From assembly GCF_030867145.1 (NCBI RefSeq), contig NC_134454.1, positions 48,915,830 through 48,979,829 on the forward strand: 64,000 bases of DNA, given 5' to 3'. The translations under genes were made by a program, and so were the position numbers. Under the pieces are notes generated by a model. It searched no databases. It was not told the DNA's origin and saw only the letters and a list, made by a program, of their open reading frames with translations. Origin of the DNA: Opisthocomus hoazin. Taxonomy: Eukaryota > Chordata > Aves > Opisthocomiformes > Opisthocomidae. Positions 1 through 9,252 of the stretch are shown one piece after another (within the stretch, counting starts at the first letter, position 1; each line of letters starts with the position of its first letter).

Positions 1-1386
1 AGGGATGCAGCAATCTGTCTTCATGGGAGTCAGTTTTCAACTTTGACTTAAAAAAAAATCAAAAAAACACCACAAAAATGACCCCAAATCCAGATCCTGA
101 GTGACAGACCTGAACGAAATATGGAAATACTTGCTTAGAAGTATCTAAGTCATCCTTCAGACAAGACACATGTCTCACCATCTGTGCTGTAAAGCAAAAT
201 CATTCGAAGATAAAACAGACTCCATAGTACAGGGAATGGTACTTTTAGTAAGCTTCCAAAGGAACACAGTGTTATTGTTTCCCTGTAGGTAAACCTAGGA
301 GCATGTAAATTCTTGCTGCAAAAATTTGCTCTACAGATTACTCATGACTTGACCTCTTAAAGCAACAAATAGGAATGCTTTGTATAAACATAATTTCAAA
401 CCAGCTCTTCTCTGCTAGCAAAAATGTTCTGTCTGGCTTAGATCAGGGTACTCTTCTTCATCAGATGTAAATGATGGAAGAAGACATAAGACTGTGCTAA
501 CAAATTACTGGAAGTGGGAGGAAAATGGTGCAAATATATTCAGAACATGGAAGGCACTTAGAAGTGTTCTTAGTTCGATAGATCTCTACAAGTGTTGGGT
601 GGACAGAAGAGATTTTAAAAATTGAAGCCACGTTTTAGTCAGCTTCTGACCTTCTGAAGGTTTATGTCAAGTCTAAATTTAACTTTTTAGTTTCTTTATC
701 TTTGACCTTGTCTCACTGAGCATTTCTTTCTACCATTCCATTTGCCATAATATACAGTTTGCCAGGGTGAAGTGGAGTATGCCTGACTGTTCTGTGGTCA
801 GTGACCTTGGTGTGTTTTATAACACTCATGAGAACTATGCGGAGGCTGTACAGTACAGATGTCTAAAATCATGAATTCTGGAGTAGGTGTTTTTGTCTAT
901 TATCTTTATTTTGGGAAGTACTGTATTTGAATTTGAAAAGAATTGCTGTAGGTTGAGGTTTGTCTTTTTTTGCTTGCTTAGTGCCTGAAGTGTTCTCACT
1001 AGTTGAATAGAGGACTATTAACAACTGGACCTAAGAGATCCGACTTTGTTCTTTGCTGTGCTGCAAACATTTTGTGAGACTACGGGCAGTTCACTTACCA
1101 CCATATCTTCATTCATTCTCTGAAGTTCCCGGTCTTCCTCTGATTCTGGAGGAGGATACAGAGCTTAATTTATTGTAGGTTCCTAACTTAGGTGCTTAAC
1201 TATAGATGCATCTCACCTCATTGTGCTAATTTTCCACGTTACAAAACTAAGGAAAATAGCAATGTCCTGCCTTCTACGTACTGTGGAGGTAGATTGCAAA
1301 TATTTTGGTATTTTTATATCTTGTGATATCTGAAATGGAAATTAGTTTCAAAGTGGCAAATCTTTGTTGTATTATGATCTTTTCAG
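1..1386 (+). other. TUT7: TUT7 intron sequence
   Basis: AT-rich sequence with no open frame resembling a TUT7 domain; I looked for a CCHC zinc knuckle and saw none. It is taken as intron upstream of the exon at 1387. Confidence 0.5.
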
Positions 1387-1463
1387 GTGGTTCAAAACCA
1401 GAAGGGTTGTGTGGATCCCCTTCTTTCCCCAGCACTGCCAAACATGCTGGTGGATTAAATCAG
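1387..1463 (+). CDS. TUT7: TUT7 exon (third from last)
   Basis: A 77-base exon flanked by a good acceptor (TTTTCAG) and a consensus donor (GTAAGTG). It begins with two bases of a codon and ends on a complete codon (Gln). The peptide is rich in Gly, Ser and Pro and low in complexity, as expected of the disordered TUT7 tail. The assignment depends on phase agreement with the next exon. Confidence 0.6.
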
Positions 1464-2867
1464 GTAAGTGTCCTTTTTCTTAGATCTTTTTCTCTTTAAA
1501 TGTTCTGAAGTCCATATAAAGTAACTAAAAGTAGCTTTACTTAAGCTTTCAAGGATAACCTTCTATTTGTTTTTATTGTGGAATGCCATAATTCAATTCT
1601 GTTGGTTCATCAATATGTATATGTTGTTTATAGGGAGTGCTTATACATGAAGAAAAAAAGAAACAAAAAGGAAAATTATTTTTGAGTCCCCAGTCAGGTT
1701 TGTATATCTTCATTTCAGTTCAGAAATTCTGCATCAAAGCATGTATTTTTTAACTTGCTTTCCCCATCAGTCCTTGTGGGAACTCTGCCTAATTAGCTGA
1801 AAACAGTAGCAGTCGGGGCAGGTTGCTACATAATTCTGAAGTGAAGCCACTTTTTTACTGGAGAAGTGTGAATTTTTTTCAGTTTTGTTTTGGAAGCAAA
1901 ACTTAGGCGTGTCAGTTCTGTGCACTTTTTCCTTAATTCTGGTAGATTTATTTTGCAGGAGGATATGGTGGCTTTTTATCAGTCCCTCTCCTCTCTCCTG
2001 TTGCGGCATATGTGGGGTTCCGTGTTTCTTCAGGGACAACACATGGAGCGCTTTCTTGTGGAGCTTCCTCAGAGTAATTGTCTAGAATTCCACATGATCA
2101 ACTAACTTGGGAGAGACTATCAAAGCACATCCTTGGTCTGAGCTGCCAAAATGCAAGGAAGTTAAAATTACACCTACATGTAGCACTCAGATGATAATAT
2201 AAAGGCCTTTATCGACTCCCTGGATCAGAGATGTTTTGTGTTAGATGCATGGTTACAACTGCAGCTTCCTTACAGTAATTTCACACACCTGTTAACAAGT
2301 ACAATAAAGCAACTGCTTTTTTTAATTACTCTGAGTTTCTAGTGCAACTGGGCAAACCTTTTAGCTGTTTGGTTTTTTTTCAATATCTCTCTTCTGGGGC
2401 ACGTGAAGGGGGACCGAAGTAGTCTTTACAAACTTTGGAAAGCTAAACTGCAATTAAGTATCTCAAATTAAATTCTCGGTTTTGTTGGGAAGACAGTGTT
2501 TTCTGTTTTCACTGCAAGGCTTTTTCAAATTCAAGTTTGGGGATTTTAAACACAAAGTGATCTGTCATTAGGAGTTTAGTTGAAAAAAATGCTAGTTTTC
2601 AATTTTGTATTTTAGTATTTCCTACTCTCCCTCAGCAGGTAATGATCTCAAGTTGATCTGTGTGCGTGCTTTCATTATAGTTTGACTTAACAGTAATTTT
2701 CTGCTGTCTGATTGTTTGAGTTGTTTTGTGTCTTCTCTTTTTTCCCTTGTTGTTTTTTTTTCAAACCTTTAAAGTGTGACGCTTTTTTCCTCCCAATCTT
2801 AGGCAGCCTTTCCAATAAATACATGACTCAGGGAAAAGCCTCACAGAAGAGGACCCAACAAGAATGA
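1387..2867 (+). CDS. TUT7: TUT7 (ZCCHC6) 3' end, last three coding exons, partial
   Basis: TUT7 is a cytoplasmic terminal uridylyltransferase that adds U tails to mRNAs, histone mRNAs and pre-let-7. Only the C-terminal tail is in the window; the catalytic and zinc-knuckle domains must lie to the left. Three exons join in phase: 1387-1463 (preceded by TTTTCAG, followed by GTAAGT), 1634-1697 (preceded by TTTATAG, followed by GTTTGT) and 2803-2867 (preceded by AATCTTAG). The second exon ends one base into a codon and the third supplies the other two, giving Gly. The final residues (SLSNKYMTQGKASQKRTQQE, then TGA) match the vertebrate TUT7 C-terminus as I recall it. The position left of ISCA1 on the same strand is the expected synteny. 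The last exon is secure; the two upstream exons rest on splice sites and phase. Confidence 0.78.
1634..1697 (+). CDS. TUT7: TUT7 exon (second from last)
   Basis: A 64-base exon starting in phase 0 and leaving one base (G). It encodes a Lys-rich stretch (HEEKKKQKGK) followed by SPQS. The donor GTTTGT is weaker than consensus. Its end phase is exactly what the final exon needs, which is the main support. I am not certain that a mammalian counterpart of this Lys-rich exon exists. Confidence 0.6.
2803..2867 (+). CDS. TUT7: TUT7 final coding exon
   Basis: Starts after TCCCAATCTTAG and ends in TGA at 2865-2867. It encodes the conserved C-terminal tail containing KYMTQGKAS and KRTQQE. Unlike the mammalian form I recall, the protein ends on Glu without a following Ser. 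Confidence 0.82.
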
Positions 2868-3825
2868 TGAAGGATATCAAGCACTGTGAAGTTGCAATAC
2901 AGACTCTTCATTCATTTAAAATTTTCTTTGGCTAAAGCATCTGGATTCACAGGACAGCAGCATAGACCACCCTTGACTTAAGTTTAATGAAATATGGGTG
3001 TTTTATTTTAGATTGCTAGTACAAGCAATTGTGGATTTTAATACAGACCCCTGCTCTTAAATAGATTGTTTGAGCATTGTAATAGAAAGCCATCACATTT
3101 TGTATTTGTTTACTAGGTAAATCATATAGAAAAGGGCAGGTACTAAAAATGGACTGTTTTCAAGGTTTTATGGTTCCACCTGACCATTTTAAAATGCACT
3201 AAAATTGTGTGCAAGCCAAATACATTATATTTTCCTCAAAAATTGTTTTTTTGAAGGAGCAAATGATATTTATTAATGTTGATTGTTTACTAAATCCTTG
3301 TGTAAAAGTGTTTGAAATGTTTGTAGATTGCTACATTATTTTTTTTTCCTGTAGACAACTGAAAGCATAGACACTAGTAAACGTATGTAAAACAGTTTCT
3401 GGACAAGCAGTGCCATTGAGATTTCTTGGGGTTTTTTTTTTTCTGTTCTGTGATTTTATGGGCGTTCGTTTGCTGCTGTGCTTGTGTACAAGAAGAAAGA
3501 AAGACTAAGGAACAGGTCAGTCCTGTTTGATGCTGCTAAGAATCTTTTCAAGGCCTTGGGGATAACAGACAAATGCTTTAAGAAATAGAGGTATTATATT
3601 TGGCAGCTGGGGAAACACATGTCCATTTTCATAAAATGTGAAGAGGATCCTTGTACCAGCCAAGAATTTAATTAGTAGTATGAACTTGAGCTTTACTTGA
3701 AGTCCTTCCAGAGCTGGTAATGTGCCGTCTTATCTCGTTCAGGAAAGAATTAGTTACATGGAAAAATTGAAACCACTGTTATTTATGACTTTAAAATAAA
3801 TTGAAAAAAAAAAAATCAGACTTAA
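2868..3825 (+). other. TUT7: TUT7 3' UTR
   Basis: Non-coding AT-rich sequence after the TUT7 stop. An AATAAA at 3795-3800, followed within a few bases by an A-rich run, is the best poly(A) signal. The true cleavage site is inferred. Confidence 0.55.
3795..3800 (+). terminator. Putative TUT7 poly(A) signal
   Basis: Canonical AATAAA about 930 bases after the TUT7 stop codon, the first perfect hexamer in the 3' UTR. The nearby A12 run is genomic. Confidence 0.5.
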
Positions 3826-6240
3826 GTTTCTTATTTCTTCTTAGATTGTAATTTTCAGTATTCCTGACTTAAATGTGGAATTATTAACTGAAAACTAGAA
3901 TTATCTGTTTAATCTTTTTCCTTACCCATCTATTTTTATTAAAGCTGAAAGCTAGAATTGCCAAAGTGGTCTTAGGAAACTGGGATCCTAACTCCTGTTT
4001 TGGTTTTTGTCCATCTGTAGCCAGCTATATGTAAACTTCTGGTTGTACAACTTTTGCAAAAAAATTCTTTTGTATTCTTTCCTCAACATCTTTTCAAGCA
4101 AAATATTAGACAACAACAAACAGAAAAAAATTCCTACTTTGTCTTCTATAGCATATTTCATCATATGAAATTGTTTTTCCCTCAAAAATAAGTTAATTCT
4201 TTTAGTTTTTCATTCATATTGCCCTGAAAAAAGAAAGGCTGATAGGCCTTCTATATGCCTTATTTAGCCCTCTGTTCAGTTACTTTCAGTTTTGCTGATG
4301 GAAATGAAATGTGTAAGCCTCTAAGGGACTACAGCATAATCTCAAAGATAGAGTGGGCTGTGGTTTTTTTTCTTAAAAAAAAAAAAAAGTCAGATTTACG
4401 CACAACCGCCCTCTTCAGTTTGTGATACTTTGTTGTTTAGTGGTGAAGTTTTCAACTGTGACATTTCTAAACTCGCATCTGAATGCAAACTCGTTCTGAA
4501 GATCCACCAGTTTTCTCACTTTGAAGCTGCTGCAACTACAAATTCTATATAGTTACTAATCTTATAGCCCTAAAATAAAACCCCCAAACTTGAGTTACTT
4601 CTTACAAGCATTAAACCAGTAACTAATAAATCCTTTGTTTGCTTAAAGAGTAAAGAACACTGTCGTAACTTACAGAATAAACGCAGTTGAGGAGGCATAC
4701 ATATCTGCTGGATTAGTTTGTTGTAAAATATAGTAAATGGATTGAAAATTAAAACTGAAGAAAAGTAAGTTATTCATAACAATTTTTGATATCCAAGATC
4801 CTGCTTGCCTTACGGGAGTGTATTCTCAAGGGAAGCAACTTTCCACGTAGAAAGAAAAACTCTGAAAAGACACACTGCATTAATTAAAAGTTCCTAGAAA
4901 GAGAACGATATCAAAACTAATAGTACTAAACCAAAATAATAGTTTACGACTAAATTCATAGTAATAAAATGTAATAAACCATTAGTTTAGTAGTATGTAT
5001 TAAAAAACCTCTTCAGAACCACCTGTATACTTGGTCCTTCTAATGATACAGAAGGAGACCAAGTTGGTAGCACTATTTATTTGTGCTGCTTTTTGAATTT
5101 AAAAAAAAGAAGTGCTATTGTCATATTTCACAGGAAATTCACATGGTTTTTATGTCCCTGTTTCCAAAGTTGGAAATGTCTTGTGCTATGAGTAGTTAGT
5201 TACCAGTGCTGAAGAAAGAAGGACAAAATTCTGTTTCAGGTATGCAGCACAGTACATTGCCTGTTCAAGGCAGACAGTTAAATCTGTTAACTACACAACT
5301 ACTAGACCAACGCACATCTGTCTCCCCTAGTTTAATTGTTCTGGTGATATTTCTTCTATAGCTATATTTAAAACCAGTTTCTCATCCATTAAAAAATTGT
5401 ATTTAAATGTTTTTAACGCACAATGATTTCTTTTATAAACCTCATCACATTTTTATAAGAACTGCAGAAGCTGCATCAAAAATGATCTCTGCTGATAACT
5501 TTTGGGGACCTGAAATAGCTACTTAGAATAGGACCTTGCTAGCAAAGAAAGTATCTTTTTTTCTATACTTATAAAGTTATCAACAGTATTTCTTGTTATT
5601 CTCTGAAACTATTTAGATTTTAAGACTGACTTTTGCTTTTATCTTCTTCTGGCAATGTGCTGAAGCTGAAAATCGCCTTAGAAAGAGGCTGTTTTTCCAG
5701 CCGGTGCTCAGCCTGCCAGACCAAGATTCGCTGGGCAGGCAGCTGGCTGCAGGGCTGTGGTGGGAAGCGCAGGAAGGCGAAGCTCGTCACACCGGTGTGA
5801 CGGATTGTGGATGACGGAGGAGACATCCGTTGTGTTCGCACACAAGCTGGCCCTGCTCCAGCCACACCCCAGACTGGCTTCAGCTGCGGTCTCATGGTGC
5901 CGCTGAGCCCCCTGCCCCTAAGCAGGGGTTTCACCGAGGTGCGTTTTGTGTAGCTGAAGAAAACACAGCTTTTTTTATACACTTGCTATCTTTACATTCC
6001 AGGTAGAAGTGCTGTGCCTCATTAAAGACTACTGGCATAATTCTGTACCAAAAAACATCCGCATGCTCGCTACCAGGCTCTTCAGGCCCAGGGCTGGGTA
6101 CCCATAACAACGTGGTGACGAGATGGCAGACACAGATATGGCACAGGAAATACTCAATTGCAGACAAATCGAAACATTGCACAGTGCAAACAGTTTCTCT
6201 TAACACTGCTAAGCTTAACAATGTCTTATTTTACAGAATA
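3826..6240. other. TUT7-ISCA1 intergenic DNA
   Basis: AT-rich sequence with short A and T runs (for example 4369-4388) and no coding signal I trust. The exception is a GC-richer block at about 5690-5940, with several CpGs and overlapping - strand open frames of 120 and 96 codons that resemble no family I know. Confidence 0.5.
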
Positions 6241-6599
6241 AGTTTGAGGAAACAGGTAAGTATGAGGTAGTCTTTCACGATAACAAACATACAACATCAG
6301 GGTGGGTGTGACATGGGTATAGGTATGCAATTCTTCCCTTTCACGATTTGAGAGTTTTGAAAGGTCTAAATGATGGGTACCTTGGTCAGTTCTGGTTGGT
6401 GAATGACATGGCTCCGTCTTACACCATCAGGTGATGTGATGGGTATGAATTGCGTATTGGATACCACATGTCAGATTAACTGAACAAAACGGGATAATAC
6501 ATGGTAAAAACATTAAAGCAGCAACCATGCATAACAGGAATGCTAGCAATTGTTTTATCCATGGTGTTGCTGGTAACCAGGACCACAAATCACCAGTCC

Positions 6600-6959
6600 A
6601 GCCGTTCCATGTTTAGAGGGGGACATGGGCTACTTTCCTAATATCTTTGGTCAGTTGAAGGACCACTTCGCCCACGTCGTCTATCTCCACGCAACAGTTA
6701 GAAATATTTATTTCCCCCCGCTGCCTTCCGCTAACAGGTAATCCAGGACCATGCGATGTTGAAGGATTGCCGTGCGCATCTGTTGAGACTGCTGAGTTAA
6801 AAGGTCTGTGGCATCGGCGGTTTTATTAGTGATGATTTCTAGAGCCGCTTGCAATCCAATTATCTGATTTAAATTGTAAATTGGTTCCCTTGCTCCTGGT
6901 ACTGGTTCATTGGGGTTCCAGGTGGTGGGTCCGTAATGCTGAATTATTCACTCAGGAGG
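6600..6959 (-). pseudogene. ERV envelope transmembrane-subunit remnant
   Basis: On the - strand this stretch reads as a heptad-like helix, the conserved region used to recognise retroviral TM ectodomains (about 6720-6770), and a Cys-Cys motif (near 6690-6700). The helix and the Cys-Cys motif are in different frames with a stop between them. No membrane anchor was identified downstream. Confidence 0.6.
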
Positions 6960-7646
6960 TCACTCATCGCTCCCCCGTTTTTGTGTTCCACCCAAGTTAA
7001 CCTCAATACATCGCATCTTATGGGCAACCCTTCTATCCCCCAGATCATCATATAGTCTTATCCCCAAACGAGGTCTGCCCACCTCCAGAAGGAGGAGAAA
7101 CAAGGGCTGGATAATCCCTATGTAACAAGTCCCTGACCATTCTGCTGGTAAACGTTTATAGGCAGTGTGTCTGCAGATCCAACAGTGACTCCTTTTGGCC
7201 CTAGTGCCATAAGCGAATGGTCCAGCTGCCCCCTTTGGAAACTGAAAATAAGTTGTGTCCTTGTCATCAAAAGGGCTAAAAAACTCATCTGCGCTGTCAT
7301 TAATTTGTCTGGTGCAATACCAGGCACCAGAATTGTTCTTCCACTCACAGGTTTGACTACAGGGGTAATAACTGGACCACTGGAGGAAGAATGTTTCAAT
7401 TTTGTTTGACCAGTATCCTTTAAATCCCCGACTGCACCCGACTTCGTCAAGCCACATCCATATGTGGACACCTCTATCTTTATCAGCTAACTTACGGGTG
7501 AGTGTCCATTTGCACTTGCTCTCCCCAATGTTGATCCCTTCCTCCTCGACACGCTTTAAACAATATTGCCCAACAGCCGGAAATTGAATTGGCCACGTTC
7601 CGCTATCGCCCCACGTGTCATTCGTGGTCTCACTGTAATTGTTCAC
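6960..7646 (-). pseudogene. ERV envelope surface-subunit fragment
   Basis: A 228-codon open stretch on the - strand containing the CWIC motif, which in gamma-type Env proteins takes part in the disulfide link between surface and transmembrane subunits, and a hydrophobic segment (IIQPLFLLLL). It has many Trp and Cys residues and possible N-glycosylation sites, typical of Env. The frame ends at about 6957 before the transmembrane-subunit part, which continues in a different frame, so the gene is broken. Expression is not implied. Confidence 0.7.
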
Positions 7647-7982
7647 AATCTGGGCTGGAGTGAGGGGTGTGGATGTCCATGGCCAGCTCGATAACTCCAG
7701 AGGTCCACCGCAGACCCAGCAGTGACTCAGGTTAAAGGTTCAGTTTACAGCCTTGGCTAACAACACAAACTCATTGTCCTTAAAGGGATCATAGGGATCA
7801 GTGGGAGGTGAGGGAATTGGTCTTCCATCACTTTCATAGATACATCCCCGAACCCGTGTGATCAGAAATAACATGCGCATTCTAATTAAGTTGTAATATG
7901 TGTCTGTTTCACTTTCTCCTGGAGGGTGTATCCAGGTCGCTTGCTCCTTCCGGGAAAATATGAAACAGACTCACTTCTCGGG

Positions 7983-8360
7983 TCAAAAGGAAGGAATAAT
8001 CCACTTAGTGTGAATTTTATGGACCTTCCCACAAGCATCTCTCGCTTTCCAAGTGTATTTGTTCACCAGGGTGTCCAGTACTAATGGTACTGCTGCCATG
8101 GTGTGGAGTTCAACCAGGACAGGTTGCCCGGGGAACTGGAAGGGGCTGCCAGAGCGACCAGGGCCATGCCTCAGAGCTTGGGGGCAAAACATTGTAATGT
8201 TCGGGCACCCACTTGTTCCCCAGTGGCCATTGACGCTGGTCACTGCATCCCCCACCCGCTCGGCCCATCCCGGTTTGTGCGGTTTCAGAAATCGCTTTAG
8301 TGAACAGTTTGTTCTCTCCACGATCCCTTTTGCCTGCGGGTAGTACAGGGTGTGGAACAC
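7983..8360 (-). pseudogene. ERV integrase C-terminal part (fragment)
   Basis: A 125-codon open stretch starting with a non-ATG codon. It contains the retroviral integrase core motif with the catalytic Glu (YYPQAKGIVERTN), then a basic C-terminal region with repeated Trp and Lys (KARDACGKVHKIHTKWI). The preceding core segment (8446-8766), with the second catalytic Asp region, is in other frames and interrupted by a stop near 8400. Integrase joins viral cDNA to host DNA; this copy cannot be functional. Confidence 0.75.
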
Positions 8361-9120
8361 CCATGAAATTCCTGCCTGGGCGGCCGGTTCTCAAACCGTT
8401 TTAGCTGTGAAGTGTGAACCGTTGTCAGTTTGAATGGATTGCAGTTCAGGGAAGGCCCCAAACCATTCCTTCAGGGCCTTCACACGGTGCTCTCCCCTGC
8501 TGCCTTGGCACATGCTTTAGCCTGTGCGAGTCCAGATCCCGTTTAGACACCCACCAATACGTAACGTTTTCCCTCTGATTTTCAAAACGGACTGCTGTGA
8601 TCAGCCTGCCAGGCCTCCCGCAGACCCTCTCCTCCTCTCGAGGGCAGGGGGTCGTTTTCCTGGGGGCGTCTGCCCAAACGGAAACGACGCAGTTCACAGG
8701 CCGCTCGCCCTCGTATTGTGTGAACGCAGATAAACACAGGCCCAAAGCACGGCCCAGCGTGTTCACGGGCGCGGCCCGAGGAAATGACGCCCGGGCACTT
8801 GTTTTCCCTCTGGCCCCACCGTCACTCGATTGGAGGTAACGGGCGCAGCCCGACTGTGCCAGGCGCCCGGGCTTTCCGGCCAGGCCGCCAGCGCAGCCCC
8901 GCCGGCCGCTTCCAGGGCAGCTCCGCGCCTCTCCTGCCGCGGCCGCCCCGGCCAGGCCCGCCGCTTACCGCAGCCCGCCGCCCGCAGCCCGCCCGGGGCT
9001 GGGGCCCCAGCCCCGGGCCCCGCCCCCCCCGGAGCGGACCCGCCGCTGCCTGCCGATCACGGGCCGCCGCCCAATGGCAGCGCGCGCCGGCAGCGCGGCG
9101 TGCGCCGTGGCGTCATAACG

Positions 9121-9128
9121 TGACGTCA
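9121..9128. promoter_or_regulatory. CRE palindrome TGACGTCA
   Basis: A perfect CREB/ATF site in the ISCA1 CpG island, 46 bases 3' of a CCAAT box. Occupancy is inferred from sequence only. Confidence 0.7.
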
Positions 9129-9136
9129 CGGTGCCG

Positions 9137-9190
9137 ATGGCAGCGGGCGAGGGCGGCGGCGGGGGGCGGCGATGGCCTCGTCCGTGGTGA
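9137..9190 (+). other. Overlapping upstream ORF at the ISCA1 start
   Basis: ATG at 9137 opens a 17-codon Gly/Arg-rich frame that ends at TGA 9188-9190, inside the ISCA1 coding region and out of frame with it. It matters only if transcription starts before 9137. The ISCA1 ATG at 9172 has G at -3 and G at +4, a good context. Confidence 0.5.
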
Positions 9191-9252
9191 GGGCCACGGT
9201 GCGCGCCGTCAGCAAGCGGAAGATCCAGGCCACGCGCGCCGCCCTCACCCTG
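9172..9252 (+). CDS. ISCA1: ISCA1 exon 1
   Basis: 27 codons from ATG to CTG, followed by donor GTCAGT. Encodes the basic targeting region ending ATRAALTL. It ends in phase 0. Confidence 0.95.

Larger units (their letters stand above)
6550..8770 (-). mobile_element. Endogenous retrovirus remnant (integrase and env), broken
   Basis: Reading the - strand, an integrase part (about 8770-7983) is followed by env (about 7980-6600), the normal pol-env order. The integrase shows a TDNGSHF motif carrying the second catalytic acid (near 8405-8437) and YYPQAKGIVERTN with the catalytic Glu (near 8300-8350). Env has a CWIC motif of the surface subunit at 7173-7184. Stops and frame changes cut both genes, so this is a decayed copy. 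I could not identify LTRs, gag, protease or reverse transcriptase. The CWIC motif and TM layout suggest a gamma-like (class I) element, but the family is uncertain. Confidence 0.8.

Noticed and set aside
1885-2105. Open frames after TTATTTTGCAG at about 1959, possible extra TUT7 exon
   Set aside because: They end in stops with no match to the TUT7 tail. The phase-consistent route from 1697 to 2803 gives the conserved C-terminus.
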